DNA of 64,000 nt from Streptomyces sp. A1136 (GCF_004795055.1 NZ_SSBJ01000002.1:124001-188000), one strand, 5' to 3'. Positions 9,096 to 22,295 are shown, counted from the stretch's first letter. The notes: generated by a model from the sequence alone, not told the origin. Numbers and translations are program-made.

Positions 9096-10310
9096 TCAGG
9101 CGCGTCGGGGCGTCAGGCGCGGGGCGACCTGGTCCCAGATCGCGTCGGCCAGGACTTCCTTCGGTCCATGCGGGATGGCGGTCTCGCAGCCATCGGAGGA
9201 AAGGATGACCGCTTCGTTGTCCTCTGAACCGAAGGTCTTCGATTCGCCGACCTCATTGATCACGAGCAGGTCACATCCCTTGCGCCGGAGCTTGGCCCTC
9301 CCGTTGGCGAGGACGTCGTCGGTCTCGGCGGCGAAGCCGACCACCACCTGACCCTCGCGGGCCCGCTCCGCGGAGATCTCCGCCAACACGTCGGGGTTGC
9401 GGACGAGCGCCACCGGCTCGGGGTCCTGCCCGTCCTGCTTCTTGATCTTGCCCCCCGCGTAACGGGCGGGCCGGAAGTCCGCGACGGCCGCGGCCATCAC
9501 CACGGCGTCGGCGTCGGCGGCCGCCTTGAGCACCGCCTCCCGGAGCTGGAGGGCCGTCCCGACCCGTACGACGTCCGCGCCGGCGGGGTCGGCCAGCGCG
9601 GTGTTGGCCGCGACGAGGGTGACCCGGGCACCGCGCGCGACGGCGGTCCGGGCGAGCGCGTAGCCCTGCTTGCCCGAGGAACGGTTGCCGAGGAAGCGGA
9701 CCGGGTCCAGCGGTTCCCGGGTGCCCCCGGCGCTGATCACCACGTGCCGCCCGGCCAGGTCCTGCTCACCGGCGCCCCGGGCGAGGACCCGACGGCACAC
9801 CTCGAAGATCTCGTCGGGGTCGGGCAGCCGTCCTTTCCCGGTGTCCTTGCCGGTGAGCCGGCCGACGGCGGGCTCGATGACGACGGCGCCGCGCCGGCGC
9901 AGCGTGGCCACGTTCTCCCGGGTGGCGGGGTGCTCCCACATCTCGGTGTGCATCGCGGGTGCGAAGACCACGGGACAGCGGGCGGTGAGGAGGGTGTTGG
10001 TGAGCAGGTCGTCGGCCAGTCCGTGGGCGGCCTTGGCCAGCATGTCGGCGGTGGCCGGGGCGACGACGACGAGGTCGGCGCCCTGCCCGATCCGTACGTG
10101 CGGGACGTCGTGGACGCTCTCCCAGACCTCGGTGGAGGCCCGATTGCCGGACAGCGCGGCCCAGGTGGCCTCGCCGACGAAGTTCAGCGACGCGGCCGTC
10201 GGCACCACGCGTACGTCGTGGCCGGACTCGGTCAGCCGGCGCAGCAGCTCGCACGCCTTGTAGGCGGCGATACCGCCGCTGACCCCCAGCACGACCTTCG
10301 GCTTACCCAC
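9096..10310 (-). CDS. coaBC: bifunctional phosphopantothenoylcysteine decarboxylase / phosphopantothenate-cysteine ligase
   Basis: 404 aa. There are tandem GTG codons at 10313 and 10310. I chose the second because AAGGGGAG then sits 6 nt away; longer frames upstream run into the rpoZ terminator. The CoaC flavodoxin-like half begins KVVLGVSGGIAAYKACELLRR and has the PAMHTEMW substrate motif. The CoaB half contains VISAGGTREPLDPVRFLGNRSSG, a nucleotide-binding loop. It makes 4'-phosphopantetheine from phosphopantothenate in CoA synthesis. It is read after rpoZ but separated from it by an 18-bp terminator stem. Confidence 0.95.
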   Translation of the reverse strand: MGKPKVVLGVSGGIAAYKACELLRRLTESGHDVRVVPTAASLNFVGEATWAALSGNRASTEVWESVHDVPHVRIGQGADLVVVAPATADMLAKAAHGLADDLLTNTLLTARCPVVFAPAMHTEMWEHPATRENVATLRRRGAVVIEPAVGRLTGKDTGKGRLPDPDEIFEVCRRVLARGAGEQDLAGRHVVISAGGTREPLDPVRFLGNRSSGKQGYALARTAVARGARVTLVAANTALADPAGADVVRVGTALQLREAVLKAAADADAVVMAAAVADFRPARYAGGKIKKQDGQDPEPVALVRNPDVLAEISAERAREGQVVVGFAAETDDVLANGRAKLRRKGCDLLVINEVGESKTFGSEDNEAVILSSDGCETAIPHGPKEVLADAIWDQVAPRLTPRRA

Positions 10311-10351
10311 CACGCACTCCCCTTCGAGGAACCATCTCTGCACCTATGACA

Positions 10352-10390
10352 CACCACAGGCCCGGCAGATGTTCTGCCGGGCCTGTGGTG
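10352..10390 (-). terminator. rpoZ terminator, 18-bp perfect stem
   Basis: CACCACAGGCCCGGCAGA (10352-10369) pairs perfectly with 10373-10390 across a 3-nt loop. It starts 18 bp after the rpoZ stop and ends about 40 bp before coaBC. It is among the strongest stems in the window. Confidence 0.88.
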
Positions 10391-10408
10391 AAAGGAATTC
10401 CTGGTGCC

Positions 10409-10681
10409 TTACTGGGCCGGGGCCTCGATGGCCTCGGAGGTCAGCAGACCCGCGTTGATCTCGCGCAGCGCGATCGAAAGCGGCTTCTCGTGGACGTGGG
10501 TGTCCACCAGCGGGCCGACGTACTCGAGCAGGCCCTCACCGAGCTGCGAGTAGTACGCGTTGATCTGACGCGCGCGCTTGGCCGCGTAGATCACGAGGCT
10601 GTACTTCGAGTCCGTGGCCTCGAGCAGCTCGTCGATCGGCGGGTTGATGATGCCCTCGGGCGCAGTCATGGAAGAGGACAC
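10409..10681 (-). CDS. rpoZ: DNA-directed RNA polymerase omega subunit
   Basis: 90 aa. The GTG start is 6 nt behind GGAAGG. The omega signature is clear: [20 protein letters not shown], then [20 protein letters not shown] and a C-terminal [18 protein letters not shown]. Omega wraps the beta-prime C-terminus to aid RNA polymerase assembly and, in many bacteria, contributes to ppGpp response. It lies between gmk and coaBC in a widely conserved gmk-rpoZ-coaBC order, but hairpins flank it on both sides, suggesting its level is set separately. Confidence 0.96.
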   Translation of the reverse strand: MSSSMTAPEGIINPPIDELLEATDSKYSLVIYAAKRARQINAYYSQLGEGLLEYVGPLVDTHVHEKPLSIALREINAGLLTSEAIEAPAQ

Positions 10682-10714
10682 GCTCTACCTTCCGAAGATG
10701 GGTGAAAGATCTTG

Positions 10715-10741
10715 CGTCGTTCGGACAAATACCGAACAACG
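10715..10741 (-). terminator. gmk-rpoZ intercistronic hairpin
   Basis: A 10-bp stem (CGTCGTTCGG at 10715-10724 with CCGAACAACG at 10732-10741, one wobble in RNA) and a 7-nt loop. It begins 1-2 nt past the gmk stop and is followed on the transcript by CAAGATCTTT. It may be a terminator or a partial attenuator before rpoZ. Confidence 0.6.
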
Positions 10742-10742
10742 A

Positions 10743-11306
10743 TCAGACAACGTCCATCAAGGCTAGCAGCTCACGCGCCACGTCCTCGACGGAGGTGTTG
10801 ACCAGGGTGGTGTCGAACTCGGTTTCGGCAGCAAGTTCGATCTTGGCGGCGCCCAGGCGGCGCTCGATGACCTCGGCCGACTCGGTACCGCGGCCGGTGA
10901 GGCGGCGGACCAGCTCGTCCCAGCTCGGCGGCGCGAGGAAGACCAGCTGGGCCTCCGGCATCGACTGGCGGACGAGCCGAGCGCCTTGGAGGTCGATCTC
11001 CAGCAGGACCGGCTCACCGTTCTCCAGGCGTTCCAGTACCGCGCCGCGCGGCGTGCCGTAGCGGTTGCCCGCGAACTCGGCCCACTCCAGCAGCTCGCCG
11101 TTGGCGATCAGCTTGTCGAACTCGTCGTCGCCGACGAAGAAGTAGTGGACACCGTGTCGCTCACCGGGTCGCGGCTTGCGGGTGGTGGCCGACACCGAGA
11201 GCCATACCTCGGGGTGGACCTTGCGCATATGCGCGACGACCGTGCTCTTGCCGACCCCTGAGGGGCCGGAGAGCACGGTCAGCCGCGGACGAACCTCTGC
11301 TGCCAT
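10743..11306 (-). CDS. gmk: guanylate kinase
   Basis: 187 aa from ATG 11306, matching the family length. A longer frame back to 11435 would overlap mihF and has no conserved sequence. The P-loop is [16 protein letters not shown], followed by the GMP-binding segment [21 protein letters not shown] and the lid region. It phosphorylates GMP to GDP. It lies 61 bp downstream of mihF, as in other actinobacteria. Confidence 0.95.
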   Translation of the reverse strand: MAAEVRPRLTVLSGPSGVGKSTVVAHMRKVHPEVWLSVSATTRKPRPGERHGVHYFFVGDDEFDKLIANGELLEWAEFAGNRYGTPRGAVLERLENGEPVLLEIDLQGARLVRQSMPEAQLVFLAPPSWDELVRRLTGRGTESAEVIERRLGAAKIELAAETEFDTTLVNTSVEDVARELLALMDVV

Positions 11307-11367
11307 AGAGCGATTATCCAGGTTCCAGGGACTGCCTGAGAACGCCGGGAGAACTTCGGGCGACGCC

Positions 11368-11691
11368 TCAGGCGCCGCTACCGCCGAACTCACGCTCCAG
11401 AGAGGCGATCTGGTTGGAGCCGAGACCTCGGACACGCCGGGATTCGGAGATGCCGAGGCGCTCCATGATCTGCTTGGCGCGGACCTTGCCCACGCCGGGC
11501 AGCGACTCGAGAAGGGCGGAGACCTTCATCTTGCCGATGACGTCGTTCTCCTGTCCCGTCTTGATCACGTCGTGGAGGGAGGCGCCGGAATGCTTGAGTC
11601 GATTCTTCACCTCGGCCCGCTCCCGGCGAGCCGCGGCGGCCTTTTCGAGCGCTGCTGCGCGCTGTTCAGGGGTAAGGGGCGGAAGAGCCAC
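11368..11691 (-). CDS. mihF: actinobacterial-type integration host factor (sIHF/mIHF)
   Basis: 107 aa from GTG 11691, the length of S. coelicolor sIHF; the start has GAGGTGA upstream. A long helix ([20 protein letters not shown]) leads into a helix-two-turn-helix DNA-binding module. The module contains [20 protein letters not shown], with the conserved GVGK loop that contacts DNA, and [19 protein letters not shown]. sIHF binds DNA with little sequence specificity, affects nucleoid compaction and topology, and supports sporulation and antibiotic production in S. coelicolor. It sits immediately upstream of gmk and has its own leader with a hairpin. Confidence 0.95.
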   Translation of the reverse strand: MALPPLTPEQRAAALEKAAAARRERAEVKNRLKHSGASLHDVIKTGQENDVIGKMKVSALLESLPGVGKVRAKQIMERLGISESRRVRGLGSNQIASLEREFGGSGA

Positions 11692-11769
11692 GCCTACGTC
11701 ACCTCGGATGTCGAACTGTCGGATACGGACCGGCGCGGAGCCGGGAGGCACCACACCAGGCGAGCTCCC

Positions 11770-11797
11770 GAACAGCGGCGATCCTGCTCCGCTGTTC
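11770..11797 (-). promoter_or_regulatory. stem-loop in the mihF 5' leader
   Basis: A perfect 9-bp inverted repeat, GAACAGCGG (11770-11778) and CCGCTGTTC (11789-11797), with a 10-nt loop. It lies just downstream of the predicted mihF transcription start, so it would form in the leader RNA about 80 nt before the GTG. Confidence 0.5.
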
Positions 11798-11812
11798 GTT
11801 GACTCTGCTCGG

Positions 11813-11841
11813 AGACTAGCGGCCTGGGCCGCTCCAGTCAG
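11813..11841 (-). promoter_or_regulatory. candidate mihF promoter
   Basis: On the minus strand CTGACT (11841-11836), a 17-nt spacer and TAGTCT (11818-11813) match the HrdB-type layout. This predicts an untranslated leader of about 115 nt. A separate 8-bp inverted repeat (CGGACAAA/TTTGTCCG, 11890-11915) lies upstream and could be an operator. Confidence 0.5.
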
Positions 11842-11944
11842 CGAGAACGGACGAAAAGTCCTGGTCAGCCTCCGTTGAAACGTACATCACGGACAAACTA
11901 CCCCGGTTTTGTCCGGTGAAGGACGTTCGGATTTCGTCAAGCGG

Positions 11945-11976
11945 TGCGACGGACTCCCTCCTCGGAGTCCGTCGCA
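11945..11976 (-). terminator. terminator of the pyrimidine operon
   Basis: A 13-bp perfect stem, TGCGACGGACTCC (11945-11957) with its complement (11964-11976), and a 6-nt loop. It starts 15 bp after the pyrF stop. Confidence 0.85.
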
Positions 11977-11991
11977 GCTCACCGCACCCGT

Positions 11992-12846
11992 TCAGGCGGA
12001 GGGGATCGCCGCGCGGATCTCGGCCGCGAAGCCGGCCGCCGCCGCTCGCAGGGCGGCCGGGTCCGGGCCGTGGCCCAGGACGCCCCGCGAGACGTTGGGG
12101 ACGACGTTGCCGACGGCCGCGCCGAAGACCGCGGGGAGGTCGGCGGCGGTGGCGCCCTGCGCGCCGATGCCGGGCGCCAGGAGCGGGCCGTTGATGTCCA
12201 GGTCGAAGGAGGAGAGGTCGCCGAGGGTGGCGCCGACGACGGCCCCGAAGGAGCCCATCGGCTCGGCCCCCGCGTTCTCCGCCGCGAGGTGGGCCAGCAT
12301 CGTCGCGCCGATCGACCGGCCGTCGGAGCGCACCGCCCGCTGGACCTCCGCCCCCTCGGGGTTGGAGGTGAGCGCCAGCACGAAGAGCCCGGCGCCCGAG
12401 CGGCGGGCCAGGTCCACCGCGGGGGCGAGGGAGCCGTAGCCGAGGTACGGGGAGACCGTCAGGGCGTCGGAGAACAGCGGCGAGCCCGGCGAGAGGAACG
12501 TCTCGGCGTAGGCGGCCATCGTCGAGCCGATGTCCCCGCGCTTGGCGTCCATGACGACCAGCGTCCCGGCCGCCCGGGCGTCGGCCACGGTCCGCTCCAG
12601 CACCGCGATGCCCCGCGAGCCGAACCGCTCGAAGAAGGCGGCCTGCGGCTTGAAGACGGCGACCGAGTCCGCGAGGGCCTCCACGACCGTGCGCGAGAAG
12701 GTCTCCAGCCCCGCGATGTCGTCGTCCAGGCCCCAGGACGCCAGCAGGGCGGCGTGCGGGTCGATGCCGACGCACAGCGGGCCTCGGGAGTCCATCGCCG
12801 CCCGCAGGCGGGCGCCGAAGGGGGTCACAGGGGTCTCGTGGGTCAC
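11992..12846 (-). CDS. pyrF: orotidine 5'-phosphate decarboxylase (type 2)
   Basis: 284 aa. The catalytic Lys/Asp motif is in VVMDAKRGDIGSTMAAYA, and the N-terminus has CVGIDPHAALLASWGL, typical of the longer actinobacterial/mycobacterial type-2 PyrF. It decarboxylates OMP to UMP, the last step of de novo pyrimidine synthesis. Its GTG overlaps the pyrD stop by 4 bp (GTGA), and it is the last gene of the operon before a strong terminator. Confidence 0.96.
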   Translation of the reverse strand: MTHETPVTPFGARLRAAMDSRGPLCVGIDPHAALLASWGLDDDIAGLETFSRTVVEALADSVAVFKPQAAFFERFGSRGIAVLERTVADARAAGTLVVMDAKRGDIGSTMAAYAETFLSPGSPLFSDALTVSPYLGYGSLAPAVDLARRSGAGLFVLALTSNPEGAEVQRAVRSDGRSIGATMLAHLAAENAGAEPMGSFGAVVGATLGDLSSFDLDINGPLLAPGIGAQGATAADLPAVFGAAVGNVVPNVSRGVLGHGPDPAALRAAAAGFAAEIRAAIPSA

Positions 12847-13952
12847 TGGGAGGCCTTCCGGGTCTCGGCGCCCACCGCGTCGGCGAGCGTCTCGTACGGG
12901 CTGTCGGCCAGGCGCCGGGCCAGGCCCTTGTGGATCGCGCGGGCGTAGCCGGGGCCCTCGTAGATGAAGGCGCTGTAGCCCTGGACGAGCGTGGCGCCCG
13001 CCAGGATGCGCTGCCAGGCGTCCTCGGCGTTCTCGATGCCCCCGACGCCGACCAGGACCAGCCGGTCCCCCACCCGGGCGTACAGGCGGCGCAGGACCTC
13101 CAGGGAGCGTGCCTTGACCGGGGCGCCGGACAGGCCGCCCGTCTCCTTCACGAGGGCGGGGTCCGACCTCAGCCCCAGTCCCTCGCGGGCGACGGTGGTG
13201 TTCGTCGCGATGATGCCGTCCAGGCCGAGCTCCAGGGCGAGGTCGGCGACGGCGTCCACGTCCTCGTCGGCGAGGTCGGGCGCGATCTTGACCAACAGCG
13301 GGACCCGGCGGTCGGTCACCACGCGATCGGCGGCCTCCCGTACGGCGCTCAGCAGCGGGCGCAGGGACTCGGTGGCCTGGAGGTTGCGCAGGCCCGGGGT
13401 GTTGGGCGAGGAGACGTTGACGACCAGGTAGTCGGCGTGGCGGGCCAGGCGCTCGGTGGAGGCGACGTAGTCCGCCACCGCCTCTTCCTCGGGGACGACC
13501 TTCGTCTTGCCGATGTTGACGCCGACCACGGTCTTGAAGACCGCCTCGCGTGCCGCCAGGCGCCGGGCGACGGCGGCCGAGCCCTCGTTGTTGAAGCCCA
13601 TCCGGTTGATCAGCGCGCGGTCCGGCACGAGCCGGAACAGCCGCTTCTTGGGGTTGCCCGGCTGCGCCTGCGCCGTGACCGTGCCGATCTCGACGTGGTC
13701 GAAGCCGAGCATCGCCATGCCGTCGATGGCGACGGCGTTCTTGTCGAAGCCCGCCGCGAGGCCGAAGGGGCCGTGCATGCGCAGCCCGAGCGCCTCGGTG
13801 CGCAGCTCCTCGTACCGGGGGGCCAGGGCGGCCGCGGCGAAGGTGCGCAGGACGGGGGTGCGGGCCGCGAGGCGGATCCAGCGGAAGGCGGTGTAGTGGG
13901 CCCGCTCGGGGTCCATCCGCTTGAAGACGAGGTCGAAGAAGAGTTTGTACAT
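12843..13952 (-). CDS. pyrD: dihydroorotate dehydrogenase (quinone), class 2
   Basis: 369 aa with the extended N-terminal helices of membrane-associated class 2 enzymes ([20 protein letters not shown]). FMN and substrate motifs follow: [24 protein letters not shown]-like [28 protein letters not shown] and the conserved [15 protein letters not shown] with the catalytic Ser. It oxidises dihydroorotate to orotate with menaquinone. The start lies 84 bp after carB, with a 12-bp hairpin in that gap; the stop overlaps pyrF. Confidence 0.96.
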   Translation of the reverse strand: MYKLFFDLVFKRMDPERAHYTAFRWIRLAARTPVLRTFAAAALAPRYEELRTEALGLRMHGPFGLAAGFDKNAVAIDGMAMLGFDHVEIGTVTAQAQPGNPKKRLFRLVPDRALINRMGFNNEGSAAVARRLAAREAVFKTVVGVNIGKTKVVPEEEAVADYVASTERLARHADYLVVNVSSPNTPGLRNLQATESLRPLLSAVREAADRVVTDRRVPLLVKIAPDLADEDVDAVADLALELGLDGIIATNTTVAREGLGLRSDPALVKETGGLSGAPVKARSLEVLRRLYARVGDRLVLVGVGGIENAEDAWQRILAGATLVQGYSAFIYEGPGYARAIHKGLARRLADSPYETLADAVGAETRKASQ

Positions 13953-13981
13953 CGGCGTGGTGGTCCTTCTGCGCTCATGAA

Positions 13982-14023
13982 GAGGGGGACACCCGTCGCT
14001 GTCGCGAATCCGGTGTCCCCCTC
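13982..14023 (-). promoter_or_regulatory. carB-pyrD intercistronic hairpin
   Basis: A perfect 12-bp stem, GAGGGGGACACC (13982-13993) with GGTGTCCCCCTC (14012-14023), and an 18-nt loop. It sits in the only sizeable gap downstream of pyrB inside the operon. It could be a partial terminator, an RNA-processing site, or a 3' stabiliser for the carAB message. Confidence 0.65.
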
Positions 14024-14036
14024 CTCGTACGGGCTG

Positions 14037-17337
<3,301 letters not shown>

Positions 17338-17345
<8 letters not shown>

Positions 17346-18495
17346 GCTCGGCCTCCATCGGGACGGTGTTCATCAAAGACGTGAAGCGGTCGAAGAGGTA
17401 CGCGGCGTCGTGCGGGCCGGCAGCCGCCTCGGGGTGGTACTGGACGGAGAAGGCCGGCTGGTCGAGCAGCTGGAGCCCTTCCACCACGTTGTCGTTGAGA
17501 CAGAGGTGGGAGACCTCGGCGCGGCCGAAGGGGGTTTCGGAGACCTTGTCGAGGGGCGCGTCGACGGCGAAGCCGTGGTTGTGCGCGGTGATCTCGACCT
17601 TGCCGGTGGTGCGGTCCTGCACGGGCTGGTTGATCCCGCGGTGGCCGTACTTCAGCTTGTAGGTGCCGAAGCCGAGGGCGCGGCCGAGGATCTGGTTGCC
17701 GAAGCAGATGCCGAAGAGCGGCGTCTTGCGGGCGAGGACGCCCTGCATGACGGAGACCGCGTGGTCGGCGGTGGCCGGGTCGCCGGGGCCGTTGGAGAAG
17801 AACACGCCGTCCGGCTCGACCGCGTACACGTCCTCGACGGTGGCGGTGGCGGGCAGCACGTGCACCTCGATGCCGCGCTCGGCCATCCGCTGCGGGGTCA
17901 TGCCCTTGATGCCGAGGTCGACGGCCGCCACGGTGAACTTCTTCTCGCCGATGGCGGGGACCACGTAGGCCTCCTTGGTGGCGACCTCGGCGGAGAGGTT
18001 CGCGCCCTTCATCTGCGGGGCGTCCTGGACCTTCGCCAGCAGTACGGCGTCGTCCATCACCGCCTCGCCGGAGAAGATGCCGACGCGCATGGCGCCGCGC
18101 TCGCGCAGGTGGCGGGTCAGGGCGCGGGTGTCGACTCCGCTGATGCCGACGACGCCCTGCGCGACGAGCTCCTCGTCCAGCGACCGGCGCGAGCGCCAGT
18201 TGGACGGGACGCGGGCGGGGTCGCGCACGACGTACCCGGAGACCCAGATGCGCGAGGACTCGGGGTCCTCGTCGTTGACGCCGGTGTTGCCCACGTGCGG
18301 GGCGGTCATCACGACGACCTGCCGGTGGTACGACGGGTCGGTGAGGGTCTCCTGGTAGCCGGTCATGCCGGTGGAGAACACGGCCTCGCCGAAGGTCTCC
18401 CCCACGGCGCCGTAGGCACGGCCGCGGAAGATCCGACCGTCCTCCAGGACGAGTACGGCGGGAGCTTTGGCTGCTCCCCTGGTGGAGGTCGTCAT
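17338..18495 (-). CDS. carA: carbamoyl-phosphate synthase small subunit (glutaminase)
   Basis: 385 aa from ATG 18495, which overlaps the upstream gene's stop by 4 bp (ATGA). The CarA-specific N-terminal domain ([35 protein letters not shown]) precedes a class I glutamine amidotransferase. Its nucleophile Cys is in [16 protein letters not shown] and the catalytic His/Glu pair in [11 protein letters not shown]. It hydrolyses glutamine and passes ammonia to CarB. Confidence 0.97.
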
Positions 18496-19073
18496 CGTTC
18501 GGCGCCTTCCGTCGTGATGGTTGGGTTCATGAGGTTGATGGCTTCGACCCAGGCGGCGTGTTCGGCCGCCCGGTCGGAGCGGAATCCGGAGTCGATCAGC
18601 TTGTCGCCGTGCGCCCAGGTGACGACGAGCAGACCGCCCTCGGTGAGTACCTTGCCCGCGATCCCCTTGTCGAGGCGGGCGCCGCGCAGCCGCGCGGCCG
18701 GTACGAAGAAGTCGGTGGCCCCCGGACGGACCACGTCGAGGCCCGCGTCGGTGAGCGTGAGCTCGACCCGGCTGCGCACCCCCAGGCCGTGCGCGACGAT
18801 CCGGTCGAGCCACTGTCCGGCGGTGGTGGACCCGTGGTACCGGCCGGTCAGCGCCAGCCGGTGGGCGGGCAGACCGTCCGGGGCGGCGGGCAGCTCCGGC
18901 AGATCGCCCTGCAGGGTGCCGCGCCACTTCCAGCCCTGCCGCATCAGCCAGTAGACGAACGCGACGAAGACGAGCAGACCGATCACCCAGGCGATGCGGG
19001 CGCCCCAGTCCGTCACCTCCGCCGAGTGTCGTTCGGCGGCCTCGGCGGCCAGTTGGATTACTGCAGGTGTCAC
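18492..19073 (-). CDS. single-pass membrane protein with PH-like domain, inside the pyr operon
   Basis: 193 aa. A short N-terminal helix precedes one transmembrane segment at ~26-45 ([18 protein letters not shown]) and a basic stop-transfer WRGTL region. The rest is a soluble beta-rich domain ([59 protein letters not shown]) that looks like a bacterial PH-like fold. It overlaps pyrC by 4 bp (GTGA) and carA by 4 bp (ATGA), so it is translationally coupled on both sides. No catalytic motif is visible. Its function is unknown; the location suggests membrane tethering or sensing linked to pyrimidine synthesis, which is inference. Confidence 0.85.
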   Translation of the reverse strand: MTPAVIQLAAEAAERHSAEVTDWGARIAWVIGLLVFVAFVYWLMRQGWKWRGTLQGDLPELPAAPDGLPAHRLALTGRYHGSTTAGQWLDRIVAHGLGVRSRVELTLTDAGLDVVRPGATDFFVPAARLRGARLDKGIAGKVLTEGGLLVVTWAHGDKLIDSGFRSDRAAEHAAWVEAINLMNPTITTEGAER

Positions 19074-20356
19074 GCCAGCGTCCCGTCCACGACCGTTGCC
19101 CGGCCCCGCAGGAAGGTGTGAGTGACGCGCCCCGGCAGCTCACGGCCCTCGTAAGGCGTGTTGCGGCTGCGGGAGGCGAAGTGTGCGGGGTCCACGACAC
19201 CACGGTACGAGGTATCGACCAAGGTCAGGTTCGCGGGTTCACCTGCCGAGACGGGCCGGCCGTGGTTCTCCAGGCCGCCGATGCGCGCCGGGGCGAAGGA
19301 CATCCGCTGGGCCACGCCCGCCCAGTCGAGCAGACCGGTCTCCACCATCGTCTGCTGGACGACGGAGAGCGCGGTCTCCAGGCCGACCATGCCCATGGCG
19401 GCGGCGGCCCACTCGCAGTCCTTGTCCTCGTGCGGGTGCGGGGCGTGGTCGGTGGCGACGATGTCGATCGTGCCGTCGGCGAGCGCCTCGCGCAGGGCCG
19501 TCACGTCGCGCTCGGTGCGCAGCGGCGGGTTGACCTTGTAGACGGCGTTGTACGAGCGCACCAGCTCGTCGGTGAGGAGCAGGTGGTGCGGGGTGACCTC
19601 GGCGGTGACGTCGATGCCGCGGGACTTGGCCCAGCGGACGATCTCGACGGAGCCGGCGGTGGACAGGTGGCAGATGTGCACGCGGGAGCCGACGTGCTCG
19701 GCGAGGAGCACGTCACGGGCGATGATCGACTCCTCGGCGACGGCCGGCCAGCCGCCCAGACCCAGCTCGGCGGAGACGACGCCCTCGTTCATCTGGGCGC
19801 CCTCGGTGAGCCGGGGCTCCTGGGCGTGCTGCGCGACGACGCCGCCGAAGGCCTTCACGTACTCCAGGGCGCGCCGCATGATCACCGCGTCGTCCACGCA
19901 CTTGCCGTCGTCGGAGAAGACGGTGACGTGCGCGGCGGAGTCGTGCATCGCGCCGAGTTCCGCGAGCTGCTTGCCCTCCAGGCCGACGGTGACGGCGCCG
20001 ATGGGCTGTACGTCGCAGTAGCCGGACTCCTTGCCCAGGCGCCAGACCTGCTCGACGACACCGGCGGTGTCGGCGACCGGGAAGGTGTTCGCCATGGCGA
20101 AGACGGCCGTGTAACCGCCGGAGGCGGCGGCCCGGGTGCCGGTCAGGACGGTCTCGGAGTCCTCGCGGCCGGGCTCGCGCAGGTGGGTGTGCAGGTCGAC
20201 CAGGCCCGGCAGGAGCACCTGGCCGGCGGCCTCGATGACGGTCGCGCCCTCGGCGGAGAGGTCCTGCCCGACCTCCGCGATGGTCTCGCCGTCGATCAGG
20301 ACGTCCTGCGCCTCGCCACCGAGTACCTTCGCCCCGCGAATCAGGATCTTGCTCAT
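19070..20356 (-). CDS. pyrC: dihydroorotase
   Basis: 428 aa from ATG 20356, 2 bp after the pyrB stop; longer in-frame extension is pyrB's shadow. Metal-binding amidohydrolase motifs are present: [19 protein letters not shown] near residue 60, [17 protein letters not shown], and [15 protein letters not shown] with the catalytic Asp. This is a class I (type) dihydroorotase, which cyclises N-carbamoyl-aspartate to dihydroorotate. It overlaps the next gene by 4 bp. Confidence 0.97.
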   Translation of the reverse strand: MSKILIRGAKVLGGEAQDVLIDGETIAEVGQDLSAEGATVIEAAGQVLLPGLVDLHTHLREPGREDSETVLTGTRAAASGGYTAVFAMANTFPVADTAGVVEQVWRLGKESGYCDVQPIGAVTVGLEGKQLAELGAMHDSAAHVTVFSDDGKCVDDAVIMRRALEYVKAFGGVVAQHAQEPRLTEGAQMNEGVVSAELGLGGWPAVAEESIIARDVLLAEHVGSRVHICHLSTAGSVEIVRWAKSRGIDVTAEVTPHHLLLTDELVRSYNAVYKVNPPLRTERDVTALREALADGTIDIVATDHAPHPHEDKDCEWAAAAMGMVGLETALSVVQQTMVETGLLDWAGVAQRMSFAPARIGGLENHGRPVSAGEPANLTLVDTSYRGVVDPAHFASRSRNTPYEGRELPGRVTHTFLRGRATVVDGTLA

Positions 20357-20358
20357 GG

Positions 20359-21348
20359 TTACTTGCTCTCCTCGATACGGGGCGTTCCGGTGGTGGTGAC
20401 GGCGGGCTCGAAGCCGCCGAGCAGCAGGTACAGGACGGCCATCCGGGTGGACACGCCGTTGGCGACCTGCTCGACGGCCGTGCAGCGGTCGGAGTCGGCG
20501 ACCTCGGCGGTGATCTCCATGCCGCGGTTCATCGGGCCGGGGTGCATCACGATGGCGTGCCCGGGCATCTTGGCCATGCGGTCGCCGTCGAGCCCGTACC
20601 GGCGGGAGTACTCGCGCTCGGTCGGGAAGAAGGCGGCGTTCATGCGTTCGCGCTGCACACGAAGCATCATCACCGCGTCGGACTTCGGCAGCACCTCGTC
20701 CAGGTCGTAGGACACCTCGCACGGCCAGCTCTCGACGCCGATCGGGACCAGCGTCGGCGGGGCCACGACGGTGACCTGTGCGCCCAGCGTGTGCAGGAGC
20801 CGGACGTTGGAGCGGGCGACCCGGCTGTGCAGGACGTCGCCGACGATCGTGATCCGGCGGCCGTTCAGGTCCTTGCCGAGGCCCGCGTCGCGCCCCACGA
20901 GGCGGCGGCGCATGGTGAAGGCGTCGAGCAGGGCCTGGGTGGGGTGCTCGTGGGTGCCGTCGCCGGCGTTGATCACGGCCGAGTCGATCCAGCCGGAGGT
21001 GGCCAGGCGGTAGGGGGCGCCGGAGGCGTGGTGACGGATGACGACGGCGTCCGCGCCCATCGCCTCCAGGGTCAGCGCGGTGTCCTTCAGCGATTCGCCC
21101 TTGGAAACCGAGGAGCCCTTGGCGGAGAAGTTGATGACGTCCGCGGACAGCCGCTTGGCGGCCGCCTCGAAGGAGATCCGGGTGCGGGTCGAGTCCTCGA
21201 AGAAGAGGTTCACGACCGTGAGGCCGCGCAGGGTGGGAAGCTTCTTGATCGGCCGGTCCGCGACGCGGGCCATCTCCTCGGCGGTGTCGAGGATGAGGAC
21301 GGCGTCGTCGCGGGTGAGGTCGGCGGCCGAGATGAGGTGGCGCTTCAT
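20359..21348 (-). CDS. pyrB: aspartate carbamoyltransferase catalytic subunit
   Basis: 329 aa. The carbamoyl-phosphate motif is [19 protein letters not shown], the region [14 protein letters not shown] supplies the second-subunit loop residues, and [17 protein letters not shown] and [12 protein letters not shown] are the other family signatures. It forms carbamoyl-aspartate. No pyrI regulatory subunit gene is adjacent. It lies 109 bp downstream of pyrR; that gap is GC-rich with GGCGGG repeats and no recognised gene. Confidence 0.97.
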   Translation of the reverse strand: MKRHLISAADLTRDDAVLILDTAEEMARVADRPIKKLPTLRGLTVVNLFFEDSTRTRISFEAAAKRLSADVINFSAKGSSVSKGESLKDTALTLEAMGADAVVIRHHASGAPYRLATSGWIDSAVINAGDGTHEHPTQALLDAFTMRRRLVGRDAGLGKDLNGRRITIVGDVLHSRVARSNVRLLHTLGAQVTVVAPPTLVPIGVESWPCEVSYDLDEVLPKSDAVMMLRVQRERMNAAFFPTEREYSRRYGLDGDRMAKMPGHAIVMHPGPMNRGMEITAEVADSDRCTAVEQVANGVSTRMAVLYLLLGGFEPAVTTTGTPRIEESK

Positions 21349-21457
21349 CTGGGTGCTCCGTAGGTCGGGAGGGCAGGCAGGCGGGCTGTCTGGCGGGTGG
21401 CGCGGGCAGGGCAGGCTGCGGCTCGGGCACCCGTGGCGGGACCCGGACCGGTTCGGG

Positions 21458-22080
<623 letters not shown>

Positions 22081-22181
22081 CGTCTGATGTTCGCCATCCA
22101 CCGTAGCAGGGAGATGCTCCGGGTCCGTCCACCGGGCGCGGGTCGGGACCCCTCGTAAGTGGGGGTTCAAGAGCATTCGGC

Positions 22182-22211
22182 TTGACGCATCCAAGTAACG
22201 CTGCGTAACCT
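22182..22211 (+). promoter_or_regulatory. bldD promoter (HrdB-type)
   Basis: TTGACG (22182-22187), an 18-nt spacer and TAACCT (22206-22211). The predicted start lies near 22218, giving a leader of about 78 nt before the ATG. The -10 overlaps the palindrome at 22205-22224. Confidence 0.65.
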
Positions 22212-22224
22212 CACAGTGAGTTAC
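22205..22224. promoter_or_regulatory. palindromic operator, probable BldD autoregulatory site
   Basis: GTAACcTCAC-A-GTGAGTTAC is a near-perfect palindrome containing AGTGA and TCAC half-sites like those of the BldD box. It covers the -10 and start point of bldD. S. coelicolor BldD is known to bind and repress its own promoter, so the assignment is well supported by position and motif. Confidence 0.7.
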
Positions 22225-22295
22225 CAGCCGCGCGGCGGAGCCGCTCGTGGTCATGCCGTCCATGTCGTCACAGCGTCACAGCGTCCGGGAGCGTT

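Noticed and set aside
11307..11435. N-terminal extension of gmk to 11435
   Set aside because: It would overlap mihF, is not conserved in guanylate kinases, and ATG 11306 gives the normal length.
11819..11892. Tiny minus-strand ORF (about 24 codons from GTG-ATG-TAC) in the mihF upstream region
   Set aside because: Its stop falls in the predicted -10, it has no ribosome-binding site and it lies before the likely transcription start.
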